Below the pieces are notes generated by a model. The model was not told the origin of the DNA and ran no database searches. It was given only the letters and a program-made list of their open reading frames with translations. Positions 1 to 8,564 of a stretch of DNA of 44,217 nt are shown here, one piece after another (position 1 is the first letter of the stretch; each line of letters opens with the position of its first letter). The translations under genes and the position numbers were made by a program. Source of the stretch: Ferrovum sp. (GTDB lineage Bacteria > Pseudomonadota > Gammaproteobacteria > Burkholderiales > Ferrovaceae); the NCBI GenBank assembly GCA_010435995.1, contig JAAGNR010000054.1, positions 1 to 44,217 of the forward strand, written 5' to 3'.

Positions 1-1
1 C

Positions 2-109
2 CCGGTTCCTACTCCGGTGCAATCTCCTGACATGTTATTGAAGTCAACTCCGAATACGACTTCTGTTCCCAGTGGTCAGGAATTCGCCGTTCCCCCTTCT
101 TCTCCCTGA
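2..109 (+). CDS. C-terminal end of a small proline-rich protein, probably LptM-like lipoprotein (partial)
   Basis: An open frame enters from the left edge and stops with TGA at 107-109, giving about 35 residues rich in Pro, Ser and Thr (it begins PVPTPVQSP and ends VPPSSP). The tail has no recognisable fold. In many proteobacteria a short lipoprotein with a Pro-rich C-terminus (LptM, formerly YifL) lies directly upstream of lysA; LptM assists maturation of the LptD translocon. The identification rests on position and composition only, because the lipobox end lies outside the window. The stop is 11 bp before the lysA ATG, so the two are probably co-transcribed. Confidence 0.5.
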   Translation, partial: PVPTPVQSPDMLLKSTPNTTSVPSGQEFAVPPSSP

Positions 110-120
110 GTTCATTGGTT

Positions 121-1392
121 ATGAATGACACGTTTCTGTCCTTTGGGCTACACCGCCCCCCTTCTGATCCATCGTTGCATCTGGAGGCAGTGTCACTGAA
201 TGCTGTGGCCAGAGACTATGGCACTCCTTGTTTTGTCTATTCCAAAGCGGCTATTCTGGCGGCCTATCAGGAATATTGCCATGCATTTCAGGGGTTTTCA
301 CCGTTGATTTGCTACGCTGTCAAGGCCAATGCCAATCTTGCGATTTTGCGTTTGTTGGCGCGTCAGGGGGCGGGATTTGATATCGTTTCTGGGGGGGAAC
401 TCTATCGTGTGCTAAAAGCGGGAGGTGAGGCACAAAAAGTGGTGTTTTCCGGGGTCGGGAAATCGATCAAGGACATGGATGAAGCGCTTATGGCGGGCAT
501 TCTCTGCTTTAATGTGGAGTCTTCCGCCGAATTGCGACGATTGGCTGAGCGTGCCCAAGTGCTGGGGGTGAGGGCACCTATTTCGGTACGCGTCAATCCG
601 GAAGTGGATGCTCAAACTCACCCCTACATTGCCACGGGTTTGAGAAGCAGCAAATTTGGCGTCGATGCGGCCACGGCGCGAAGGCTTTATCGGGAAGCGG
701 CAGATTCTGCATATCTTCGGGTGGTCGGCATCGATTGTCATATCGGTTCCCAGATTACGACTCTTGAACCTTTTTTGGAAGCGACGGACAAAATTCTGGA
801 GCTGGTTCATCAACTGGAGCAGGATGGGATTTCTCTAGATCATATCGATCTTGGTGGCGGAGTGGGTATTCACTACCAAAACGAGACGCCGCCTGCATTG
901 ATCAATTATGCCCTAGCATTGAGCCAGCGGTTACATGACTTCAAGGGGCGTCTGCTATTTGAGCCTGGTCGTCGGATTGTGGGGAATGCGGGAGTTCTTC
1001 TGACGCGAGTGGAGTACCTCAAGGATATTCCGGACCGTCAATTGGCCATTGTGGACGCGGGCATGAATGATCTTATGCGTCCTTCGCTTTATCATGCATG
1101 GCATGACATTGTTGCCGTTGAGGAGCGCTCAGTGACGACCAGTTCTTTGGTGGATGTGGTGGGGCCGGTGTGCGAATCCAGCGATATTTTGGGAACCCAA
1201 AGAAATTTGGCACTGGAGCAGGGAGACTTGCTGGCCATTCTTTCAGCGGGGGCCTATGGGAGTTCCATGGGTTCCCAGTACAATGCTCGTCCTAAACCCC
1301 CAGAACTTTTGGTAGATGGGGACACGGTGACCCTAATTCGCCAGCGTGAGACCTATGATGACCTCATCCGTCATGAGAACGTCGGTGATTGA
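121..1392 (+). CDS. lysA: Diaminopimelate decarboxylase
   Basis: PLP enzyme that decarboxylates meso-diaminopimelate to L-lysine, the last step of lysine synthesis, in the cytoplasm. From the ATG at 121 the protein has 423 residues, normal for the family. Visible motifs are YAVKAN with the PLP lysine K68, HIGSQ (207-211), the glycine-rich GGGVGI (245-250), EPGR (281-284) and the catalytic cysteine C351 in PVCESSD. Most relatives read CESGD, and GAYG is followed here by SSMGSQYN rather than the commoner F.M.SNYN, so two active-site loops are slightly unusual. A TTG two codons upstream (115) is in frame, but the ATG is preferred. It converges on ubiA with an 11-bp gap and no obvious terminator. 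Confidence 0.95.
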   Translation: MNDTFLSFGLHRPPSDPSLHLEAVSLNAVARDYGTPCFVYSKAAILAAYQEYCHAFQGFSPLICYAVKANANLAILRLLARQGAGFDIVSGGELYRVLKAGGEAQKVVFSGVGKSIKDMDEALMAGILCFNVESSAELRRLAERAQVLGVRAPISVRVNPEVDAQTHPYIATGLRSSKFGVDAATARRLYREAADSAYLRVVGIDCHIGSQITTLEPFLEATDKILELVHQLEQDGISLDHIDLGGGVGIHYQNETPPALINYALALSQRLHDFKGRLLFEPGRRIVGNAGVLLTRVEYLKDIPDRQLAIVDAGMNDLMRPSLYHAWHDIVAVEERSVTTSSLVDVVGPVCESSDILGTQRNLALEQGDLLAILSAGAYGSSMGSQYNARPKPPELLVDGDTVTLIRQRETYDDLIRHENVGD

Positions 1393-1403
1393 TTTCTCTC
1401 GAG

Positions 1404-2267
1404 TCAGCGCATGAAGTAATCCAAAAATAAACCGCTAAAGATGCTGGCACCCACCCAGTTATTATGGAGAAAGGCGCGAAAACAAGCATCACGATGACGC
1501 TGGCGAATCAGTCCATAGTGATAAATTGCGATACAAGCTGCTCCTGTCAGGCCGATGTAATAGAAATTACCTAATCCCGCTTTTTGGCCCACCCAAAATA
1601 ATAATCCGAGGCTGATGCCGTAACACAGCATGATGATGGGCACATCCCAGTGCTCGAAGAGCAGTGCTGAGGAATGGATGCCCAAGAGGCGATCATCTTC
1701 GCGATCTACCATGGCGTATTCGGTATCGTAGGCGATAGTCCATGCCACATTAGCCAGCATTAAAATCCATGCCAATCCGGGGACTTGACCCAGGGTGGCA
1801 GCAAACGCCATGGGAATGCCAAAGCCGAAGGCAATGCCGAGATAGGCCTGGGGTAGGGGAAAAAAACGTTTGGTCAAAGGATAACTGGCAGCCAGAAAGA
1901 GGGCGGGCAATGATAATTCAAGGGTCAGGAGGTTGCGCGTCAGCACCAGCAAAAGGGAGGCAAAACTGAGTACGGCGACCAGTCCCAAGGCCTCCTTGAG
2001 GGTGACCTCTGCGGCAGCCAAAGGGCGTAAACGTGTACGTTCGACAAATGGGTCGACTTTGCGATCCGCAATATCGTTCATGACACATCCTGCCGAGCGC
2101 ATGAGCAGGGTGCCGACGCCAAAGACCAGTAGATTGTCCCAAGAGGGATGACCTTCACTGGCCAGCCACAATGCCCAGAGCGTAGGCCAAAGCAACAGCA
2201 GGGTGCCAATAGGTTTATCCAGACGCATCAGGCGCCAGTAGGCGTTCCAGCGAGATCGAAAGGGCAT
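1404..2267 (-). CDS. ubiA: 4-hydroxybenzoate polyprenyltransferase
   Basis: Integral membrane prenyltransferase that attaches the polyprenyl tail to 4-hydroxybenzoate in ubiquinone synthesis. The 287 residues are mostly hydrophobic helices. The two Asp-rich motifs that bind Mg-diphosphate are present: NDIADRKVD and, in the second half, YDTEYAMVDREDD. The N-terminus DKPIGTLLLLWPT is typical. The gene begins 3 bp after the recG stop and reads in the same direction, so it probably belongs to that transcript. The usual partner ubiC (chorismate lyase) is not beside it. Its quinone product would feed the bc1 complex encoded at the other end of the window. Confidence 0.95.
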   Translation of the reverse strand: MPFRSRWNAYWRLMRLDKPIGTLLLLWPTLWALWLASEGHPSWDNLLVFGVGTLLMRSAGCVMNDIADRKVDPFVERTRLRPLAAAEVTLKEALGLVAVLSFASLLLVLTRNLLTLELSLPALFLAASYPLTKRFFPLPQAYLGIAFGFGIPMAFAATLGQVPGLAWILMLANVAWTIAYDTEYAMVDREDDRLLGIHSSALLFEHWDVPIIMLCYGISLGLLFWVGQKAGLGNFYYIGLTGAACIAIYHYGLIRQRHRDACFRAFLHNNWVGASIFSGLFLDYFMR

Positions 2268-2270
2268 GGG

Positions 2271-4316
2271 TCAGACTCTCAGGAAAGGTTGGCGTGATCC
2301 CAGCCAATGGGTGGCGTGGGTTTGTGCTTGTGTTGGGTCGCGGCTCAGCCAGTTTTGGGCATAGGCCTGAGCTTGGGCGACCAGATCGATGTCTGTCAGA
2401 GGATCGGCAAAGCGCAAAAAGGCGAGGCCGCTCTGGCGTGCGCCGAGATAGTCACCTGGTCCGCGCAACAGCAGATCCTGGCGGGCAATTTCGAAGCCAT
2501 CGGTATGTTCATAAATGATCTTTAGTCGTTTCCGGGCGTTCTCTCCCAAGGGAGGTTGATACAGCAGCAGGCAGGTCCCTGCATGTTGGCCACGGCCAAC
2601 GCGTCCTCGCATCTGGTGCAGTTGGGCTAGGCCCATGCGTTCGGCATGCTCGATGACTATGACGGTGGCGTTGGGAACATCTACTCCTACCTCGATGACG
2701 CTGGTGGCTACGAGCAGATCCAGATTCCCTTGTAAAAAGTCATTCATGACGGCAGATTTTTGCGTTCCCGGCATACGGCCATGAAGCAGGCCACAACGCA
2801 GTTCAGGGGCGCTGATACAGAGCTCGCGAAAAGTGGTTTCAGTGTTTTGCAACGACAGGGCTTCTGATTCTTCGATCAGGGGGCAGACCCAGTAGGCTTG
2901 TCCCCCTTGATGACAGGCATGGCGCACCCGCTCGATGACTTCGTGGCGACGTCCGGCAGTGATCAGTTTGGTTTGAATACCTTGCCGTCCCGGGGGGAGT
3001 TCGTCAATGATCGAGACATCCAAGTCGGCATAGTAACTCATGCTCAGACTGCGAGGAATGGGGGTGGCGCTCATCATGAGTTGATGAGGTTGTTGAAGTT
3101 CTTGCCCTTTTTTGTGCAGGGCAAGACGTTGAGCAACGCCAAACCGATGTTGTTCATCGATGATGACCAACCCCAGAGTCTTGAATATGACTCGCTCCTG
3201 AATGAGGGCATGGGTCCCCACGATAAGGGGAGATTTTCCTTGGGCAATCTGTTCTAGAGCATGATTCTGGTCGCGGGTTTTGAGCTGGCCGGTGAGCCAG
3301 GTGGTGACAATTCCGTGTGGCGCCAACACGGTTGCTATTTTGCTGAAATGTTGCTGAGCCAGCAACTCGGTAGGGGCCATCAATACGGCTTGCCATCCGG
3401 CTTCTATGGCTTGCACGCAGGCAAGTGCTGCAATGATGGTCTTGCCGCAGCCCACGTCTCCTTGAAGCAAGCGATGCATGGGTTGGGTGCGTGCAAGATC
3501 CTGGCGGATTTCTGTGAGAACCCGCTGTTGTGCAACGGTCAGCGTAAAGGGTAAAGCGGACTCAACTTGGCGCACCAGCGTACCCCCAGAAGAAAAGCAG
3601 GGGGCTGCCAGCGTTTGACGCAACTGACGTTGCCATTGCATCGACAACTGTTGTGCCACCAGTTCTTCAAATTTAAGCCGATGCCACAGATGGGGGCCGA
3701 GGGCGTCCCATGATTCAGGATAATGAAGGGTTTTTAAGGTTTGTGACAAGGACAGCCAATTGTTTTGTGCCATCAATTCTGGCGGAAGGGTTTCATTCAG
3801 AGCCAGACATTCGAGGGATTGTGCGATACAGCGACGCAGCGTTGATTGGCTCAAGCCGGCCCGGGTGGGATAGACGGGGGTCAGCGTGGTGGGCAAGGTT
3901 TCTTGTGGAAGGTATCGTTGAAATCGGGGGTGAATCATTTCTGGGCCATGAAAACCGGCACGCAATTCGCCGTAGAGGCGAATTTCAGATCCGGGTGCCA
4001 ATGTTTTGAGATGGCTCGGGAAAAAGTGCAGAAAGCGCACCAGCAGTTCACCGCTGTCATCCCGCATACGGACTTTCAAGGTGCGTTTGGGGCGGTTCTG
4101 GATTTCGTGATCTAGTACGCGTACCACCAGACTGCCGGAATTTCCAGGGGGAAGGCTGGCTACAGTGTACAGTTGACTCTCATCTTCGTAACGTAGGGGC
4201 AAATGGAGTGCCAGATCAAACAGGGATTCCAGGCCCAAAGCATGCAGATGGGCGGTGACTTTGGGGGTCAGGCCCATGTGGGATAGGGGGGTGGTGGGGG
4301 GGAGGTGAGCAGCCAT
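2271..4316 (-). CDS. recG: ATP-dependent DNA helicase RecG
   Basis: Double-stranded DNA translocase that regresses stalled forks and processes branched recombination intermediates. The 681-residue length fits the family. The N-terminal half holds the wedge/OB domain; the helicase motor follows, with Walker A GDVGCGKT (286-293) and a DEQH box (387-390). Near the C-terminus GLAQLHQMRGRVGRG is the RecG/PriA-type motif VI region. The start ATG lies 10 bp downstream of the stop of the antiporter gene, so antiporter, recG and ubiA form a minus-strand operon. Confidence 0.96.
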   Translation of the reverse strand: MAAHLPPTTPLSHMGLTPKVTAHLHALGLESLFDLALHLPLRYEDESQLYTVASLPPGNSGSLVVRVLDHEIQNRPKRTLKVRMRDDSGELLVRFLHFFPSHLKTLAPGSEIRLYGELRAGFHGPEMIHPRFQRYLPQETLPTTLTPVYPTRAGLSQSTLRRCIAQSLECLALNETLPPELMAQNNWLSLSQTLKTLHYPESWDALGPHLWHRLKFEELVAQQLSMQWQRQLRQTLAAPCFSSGGTLVRQVESALPFTLTVAQQRVLTEIRQDLARTQPMHRLLQGDVGCGKTIIAALACVQAIEAGWQAVLMAPTELLAQQHFSKIATVLAPHGIVTTWLTGQLKTRDQNHALEQIAQGKSPLIVGTHALIQERVIFKTLGLVIIDEQHRFGVAQRLALHKKGQELQQPHQLMMSATPIPRSLSMSYYADLDVSIIDELPPGRQGIQTKLITAGRRHEVIERVRHACHQGGQAYWVCPLIEESEALSLQNTETTFRELCISAPELRCGLLHGRMPGTQKSAVMNDFLQGNLDLLVATSVIEVGVDVPNATVIVIEHAERMGLAQLHQMRGRVGRGQHAGTCLLLYQPPLGENARKRLKIIYEHTDGFEIARQDLLLRGPGDYLGARQSGLAFLRFADPLTDIDLVAQAQAYAQNWLSRDPTQAQTHATHWLGSRQPFLRV

Positions 4317-4326
4317 CGCTGGTGGG

Positions 4327-6300
4327 TTATGGTCCCTGGGTCAGCCAATTTTCGGCTTGCACCAGAGCTTCTGGCAATCCCAGCAATATCAGGATATCAC
4401 CGGCTTCAAGACGGGTTTCTCCCTCAGGATGAGTCCCTTTGAGCCCACGTCGCCGCAAGGCGGTGACTTCCACACCCCACTGAGCCAGTGGAATATCCTG
4501 AAGTTTCTTGCCACTGGCATGGCTGGTTTCCAGTATAGGTAAGCTATGAAGTCGCGGTTGATCGAGGCGATTATTCTCTGTGGAATCATCGGTCAATCCA
4601 TGGAAAAACCCGCGCATCAGTTGGTAGCGTTCGGCACGCACTTGACGAATACGTTTCAATACTCGCGCCAGAGGGACGCCGAGTTCGAGCAGAGCATGAC
4701 TGGCCAGCATCAGCGACCCCTCGAGAATTTCCGGAACCACCTCAGCGGCGCCTGCTTCCTTGAGACGATCCAGATCACTATTGTCGCGGGTACGAACGAT
4801 CACTGGGATGGTCGGTTTGAGTTCCCGCACCAAGGCGATGATGGCCAGTGCCAGAGGAGTATTGGAAAAGCTGACGATGACTGCCGAGGCTCGATGGAGT
4901 CCTGCAGCAATCAGGACCTCTTGGCGACTGGCGTCTCCAAATACCACGGAATCTCCTGCTTCAGAGGCGCTTCTCACCCGTTGTGGGTCATTGTCCAGAG
5001 CGATGACAGCGATTTCTTCTTGTTCCAGAAAGCGTGACAGATTTTGACCGCTACGGCCGTATCCACAGACGATCACATGGCGTTGAACACCGTAACTTCG
5101 TGCCGCAAGTTCGTGTAGGGCCACGGCACGCAGTGCCCATTCGTTTTTGCATATAAAGAGCACGATGCGATCACTCATCAGCAAAATAAAGGGAGATAAC
5201 ACCATGCTGATGAGCATGGCTGCCAGAATCACCTGCAGCGGAGCTTCTGGAATCAGGCGCATGCCTTGAGCTTGGGCCAATAGGACAAAGCCGAATTCTC
5301 CTGCTGGAGCCATGGCCAATGCGCTGCGCAGGGCAACAGAGTCCTGTTCCCCAAGCAAGCGGGCAGGTACATATACCAATAGTAACTTGGCGAGCAACAG
5401 CGATACCAGAGTGATTAGGACCCAGGGCAGATAATGGATGACGATGCCCACATCCAGTAAGGTTCCGATGGTAATAAAAAACAGGCCAAGGAGGACATCG
5501 CGGAAAGGTTTGATATAGTCTTCCACTTGGTAACGATAATCGGTTTCCGCCAGCAATACTCCTGAAACAAACGCTCCCAGAGCCAGGGATAATCCGGCAT
5601 ACTGGGTGATCCAGGCCATGAAGAGGATGACCCACAGGACGTTCAGCAGGAACAGTTCGGACGATCTTTGGCGGGCTACCCAGTGGAACCAGTGCCCCAA
5701 TCCTTTCTTGCCAATACCCAGCAGCAACGATAGCAATAGTATGGCTTTGAGTCCCGCCATCAACATCAAGGTGGGAAGTTGTCCGGTAGGGTTGCCCAAG
5801 GCGGGAATGAGGACCAGCAATGGCACCACAGCCAGATCCTGAAATAGCATCATGCCCATAATGCGTTGACCGTGAGGCGATTTCAGTTCGGAGCGTTCGG
5901 TCAGCAAACGAGAGATGATGGCAGTGGACGATAGGGACAGTGCGCCAGCAAACACCAAGCTTCCTTGCCACGAAATTCCGGCGACCCAACTGAGGCCGTA
6001 GACCAGCAGGAAGGTCAGGCCCATCTGCGCGCTGCCAAGCCGGAAGACGGTGCGCTGCATGGCGATCAATTGCGGCAAGCTGAATTCCAGACCTACGGTA
6101 AACATCAGAAATACCACGCCAAATTCGGCCAGATTCTGGGTGCCGGTGCCTGGCGGAATCCATCCGGCAGCATGAGGTCCGATGAGGATGCCTGTCAAAA
6201 GGTACCCCAGCATGGCGGGTAGTCGTAAGGCGCGAAACAAGGCAACGCTGAAAGCGGCAAGCAGTAGTAACAATAAAATCAGTTCAAGGGTATCGGTCAC
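4327..6300 (-). CDS. KefB-type monovalent cation:proton antiporter (CPA2) with TrkA domains
   Basis: Predicted inner-membrane antiporter (657 residues). Residues 1-385 form about a dozen hydrophobic segments of the sodium/proton exchanger fold, including FQDLAVVPLL (153-162). Residues 407-525 are a TrkA-N/RCK nucleotide-binding domain with the Rossmann motif GYGRSG (413-418), and about 575-655 form a TrkA-C domain. This architecture is that of KefB/KefC/YbaL, which exchange potassium for protons and are gated by nucleotides or glutathione adducts. The ion specificity cannot be read from sequence. The start is GTG at 6300 with a GGA ribosome-binding core nearby. It is divergent from kdsD over 138 bp. 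Confidence 0.88.
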   Translation of the reverse strand: MTDTLELILLLLLLAAFSVALFRALRLPAMLGYLLTGILIGPHAAGWIPPGTGTQNLAEFGVVFLMFTVGLEFSLPQLIAMQRTVFRLGSAQMGLTFLLVYGLSWVAGISWQGSLVFAGALSLSSTAIISRLLTERSELKSPHGQRIMGMMLFQDLAVVPLLVLIPALGNPTGQLPTLMLMAGLKAILLLSLLLGIGKKGLGHWFHWVARQRSSELFLLNVLWVILFMAWITQYAGLSLALGAFVSGVLLAETDYRYQVEDYIKPFRDVLLGLFFITIGTLLDVGIVIHYLPWVLITLVSLLLAKLLLVYVPARLLGEQDSVALRSALAMAPAGEFGFVLLAQAQGMRLIPEAPLQVILAAMLISMVLSPFILLMSDRIVLFICKNEWALRAVALHELAARSYGVQRHVIVCGYGRSGQNLSRFLEQEEIAVIALDNDPQRVRSASEAGDSVVFGDASRQEVLIAAGLHRASAVIVSFSNTPLALAIIALVRELKPTIPVIVRTRDNSDLDRLKEAGAAEVVPEILEGSLMLASHALLELGVPLARVLKRIRQVRAERYQLMRGFFHGLTDDSTENNRLDQPRLHSLPILETSHASGKKLQDIPLAQWGVEVTALRRRGLKGTHPEGETRLEAGDILILLGLPEALVQAENWLTQGP

Positions 6301-6329
6301 AAACTTGTCCGGGTTGGTTCAATGATTCA

Positions 6330-6342
6330 GCGGATCATCCGC
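6330..6342. promoter_or_regulatory. 13-bp perfect palindrome upstream of the antiporter gene
   Basis: GCGGAT-C-ATCCGC is a perfect 6-1-6 inverted repeat. It lies 29 bp from the antiporter GTG and nearly 100 bp from the kdsD start, so it would act on the antiporter transcript if it acts at all. It could be an operator for a dimeric regulator or a small stem (5 bp, 3-nt loop) in the leader. No known regulator motif was recognised. Confidence 0.35.
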
Positions 6343-6404
6343 GAAAGTATTATTTTGGCATGGATTTGAACGGAAACTTGCGGAGTAAGTCTGTGCTTCC
6401 TCAT

Positions 6405-6432
6405 TTCACAGGCTTCTGTCCTCAAGTATAAT
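6405..6432 (+). promoter_or_regulatory. Sigma-70-type promoter of kdsD
   Basis: TTCACA at 6405-6410 and a perfect TATAAT at 6427-6432 are separated by 16 bp. Transcription would be expected to start about 7 nt after the -10 box, close to 6439, which is the A of the kdsD start codon. This is the best promoter match I found in the window and would drive the kds-lpt-rpoN operon. No Shine-Dalgarno sequence can fit between the predicted start site and the ATG. Confidence 0.65.
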
Positions 6433-6438
6433 CACCTC

Positions 6439-7443
6439 ATGAGAAAAATTCGCCCTGTATCCACTCCCCCCCTGTCAAGTGAGCAGTTGTTGCTTATGGC
6501 ACGCGAGGTTTTGGAGATTGAAGCTGATGCGCTGCACCAGTTGTCTTTACAACTCGACCAGAACTTTATGGCGGCACATCACTTGCTCTTAGGATGCCGT
6601 GGACGTATCGTGGTGAGCGGGATGGGAAAATCGGGGCATATCGGCGGGAAAATTGCTTCGACCCTGGCCAGTACGGGGAGTCCGGCATTTTTTATGCATC
6701 CTGCTGAAGCCAGCCATGGCGATCTGGGAATGATCGTCGCAGAAGATGTGCTTTTGGCTTTATCCAACTCGGGGGAAAGTGAGGAATTGCTGGCCATCGC
6801 TCCCTTACTCACGCGTCGCGGAACAGCTCTGTTGGCGATTACGGGCAATGCACAGTCGCGTTTGGCGCGGCTTGCGGACGTTCATCTCGAGGTGAAGGTT
6901 GCGCGTGAGGCTTGCCCTTTAAATTTGGCACCTACCGCCAGTACCACTGCGGTGCTTGCTTTGGGTGATGCTTTGGCATTGAGCTTGCTCGAAGCACGCG
7001 GGTTTTCTGCGGAAGATTTTGCGCGCACACATCCTGGAGGGGCTTTAGGCCGGCGTTTGCTTCTTACAGTGGGGGAAATCATGCATCAAGGCGTGCAGGT
7101 TCCACAAGTTACTCATCAGGCCACTGTGGGAGAAGCACTGCGTGAAATGTCCGATAAAGGTTTGGGAATGACTGCGGTAGTGCAGGATACCGGGCAGATG
7201 TTGGGGGTGTTTACCGATGGCGATTTGCGTCGTGCTCTGGAGAAAGGTTCGGCGACCTTGCTGACGGATCGGGTGGCTTCATGGATGAGCCATCACCCCG
7301 TGGTGACGGATTCTGCCGAGTTGGCTGCTACAGCAGCTACACTGATGCAGGAGCGAAGTATTTTTGGCTTGTTCGTAGTGGATGACGGGCGACTGGTGGG
7401 GGCGTTCAATATGCATGATTTAATGCGCCATGGCATTGTCTAA
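6439..7443 (+). CDS. kdsD: Arabinose-5-phosphate isomerase
   Basis: Converts ribulose 5-phosphate to arabinose 5-phosphate, the first committed step towards KDO for lipopolysaccharide. The 334 residues comprise an N-terminal SIS domain with SGMGKSGHIGG (60-70) and SNSGESEE, followed by two CBS domains (about 205-265 and 275-330). The ATG at 6439 gives a length and N-terminus like those of known KdsD proteins. An internal ATG at 6496 would trim the protein to just before the conserved REVLEIE and also lacks a ribosome-binding site. First gene of the operon; kdsC follows after 6 bp. Confidence 0.95.
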   Translation: MRKIRPVSTPPLSSEQLLLMAREVLEIEADALHQLSLQLDQNFMAAHHLLLGCRGRIVVSGMGKSGHIGGKIASTLASTGSPAFFMHPAEASHGDLGMIVAEDVLLALSNSGESEELLAIAPLLTRRGTALLAITGNAQSRLARLADVHLEVKVAREACPLNLAPTASTTAVLALGDALALSLLEARGFSAEDFARTHPGGALGRRLLLTVGEIMHQGVQVPQVTHQATVGEALREMSDKGLGMTAVVQDTGQMLGVFTDGDLRRALEKGSATLLTDRVASWMSHHPVVTDSAELAATAATLMQERSIFGLFVVDDGRLVGAFNMHDLMRHGIV

Positions 7444-7449
7444 GGTAGC

Positions 7450-7989
7450 ATGATAGAACTGACTCAAAAAGAACTCGCACACCGAGCTCGGAGCATTCGT
7501 CTGGTTGCGTTTGACGTGGATGGGATTCTGACGAACGGAGCCTTGACGTTCACCGAGCGTGGCGAAGAGATCAAAAATTTCCATGCGCGCGATGGGCTCG
7601 GTCTCAAGCTGCTACAGAATAGTGGATTGATATTAGCGCTGATTACCGGACGGCGCTCTCCCGTGGTCACCTTGCGTGCGCAGGAACTGGGAATTTCTCT
7701 AGTCCATCAAGGGGTCCATGACAAAAGAAAGGTGGCTGAGGAAATTCTCGGGGAGTTGGGCTTACACTGGGAGCAGATGGCTTATATGGGCGACGATTTG
7801 CCGGACTTGTCTACGCTGCGCCGGTGCGGATTGGCCTTGACAGTGCCCGAAGCTCCCCCAGAGATCCGGGCGGTGGCTCATTGGCTGTCTCCAGTGGGAG
7901 GGGGCCATGGGGCTGCACGTGCGGCGGCAGCTTGGTTACTGGCGGCACGGGGTGAATGGGAGGACACCGTGGCGCGATGGGTCGATTAG
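7450..7989 (+). CDS. kdsC: 3-deoxy-D-manno-octulosonate 8-phosphate phosphatase
   Basis: HAD-superfamily phosphatase that removes phosphate from KDO 8-phosphate to give free KDO. It has 179 residues with no cap domain, as usual for this tetrameric class. The nucleophile motif DVDGILTNG carries D22 and D24, TGRRS supplies motif II, and GDDLPDL (114-120) binds magnesium. The C-terminal end overlaps the likely lptC start, consistent with translational coupling. It supplies the sugar that the neighbouring Lpt proteins export as part of LPS. Confidence 0.95.
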   Translation: MIELTQKELAHRARSIRLVAFDVDGILTNGALTFTERGEEIKNFHARDGLGLKLLQNSGLILALITGRRSPVVTLRAQELGISLVHQGVHDKRKVAEEILGELGLHWEQMAYMGDDLPDLSTLRRCGLALTVPEAPPEIRAVAHWLSPVGGGHGAARAAAAWLLAARGEWEDTVARWVD

Positions 7990-8564
7990 GACACAACATC
8001 GAGGCATGGATCCCCGTGGGGGTGGCTTTATTGCTGGCCATGGTCACGCTTTGGCTATGGCGAGTGGTGGATGGCAATGGTCCCCTGGGACAACAGGCGT
8101 TACGGCATGAGCCGGATCTCATCATGAGCGATTTTCAGGCGCAGCAATTGGGCGAAGATGGGCGTGTTCGTTACACCCTCGATGCGCTGAAAATGGTACA
8201 TTACCCAGATGATGATACTTCCCACTTCGAGACGGTACTATTTACCTCTTATGATCCAAAATCTCCTCCTGTGGCGGTGCGTTCGGAGCGTGCGGTGCGT
8301 TCAGAACGACGTGATGAAGTGGTATTCACGGGGCATGTGGTGGTGACACGACAACCGGCTGTTGATCAACCCATGACCATTATGAGAACCTCCATTTTGA
8401 CGGCCTATCCCCAGCGTGGTCTGGAAAAAACGGATCAACCTGTAGTCGTCGATTATGGCCATGATCATTTGACCGCTAACAGTATGATCATTGATAACAA
8501 AACGAAAGTAGCGCAGTTTACCCATGCCAAAATTCTTTATCATCCGCCTGCTCGTCATCCTTGA
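7977..8564 (+). CDS. lptC: LPS export system protein LptC
   Basis: Bitopic inner-membrane protein that passes LPS from the LptBFG transporter to LptA in the periplasm. From ATG 7977 it has 195 residues: a short cytoplasmic start, one hydrophobic anchor (about residues 10-28, IPVGVALLLAMVTLWLW), then a beta-rich LptC domain. An in-frame ATG at 7956 would add seven polar residues; the 7977 start is preferred because the membrane anchor then follows promptly, and a GGAGG lies about 13 nt upstream. The start overlaps kdsC by 13 nt and the end overlaps lptA by 41 nt. Confidence 0.85.
   Translation: MGRLGHNIEAWIPVGVALLLAMVTLWLWRVVDGNGPLGQQALRHEPDLIMSDFQAQQLGEDGRVRYTLDALKMVHYPDDDTSHFETVLFTSYDPKSPPVAVRSERAVRSERRDEVVFTGHVVVTRQPAVDQPMTIMRTSILTAYPQRGLEKTDQPVVVDYGHDHLTANSMIIDNKTKVAQFTHAKILYHPPARHP

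Noticed and set aside
1393-1403. Terminator between convergent lysA and ubiA
   Set aside because: The gap is 11 bp with no inverted repeat or T-run.
5171-6163. 330-codon open frame on the minus strand inside the antiporter gene
   Set aside because: It is another frame of a well-supported membrane protein gene, rich in Arg, His and Pro, with no recognisable domain.
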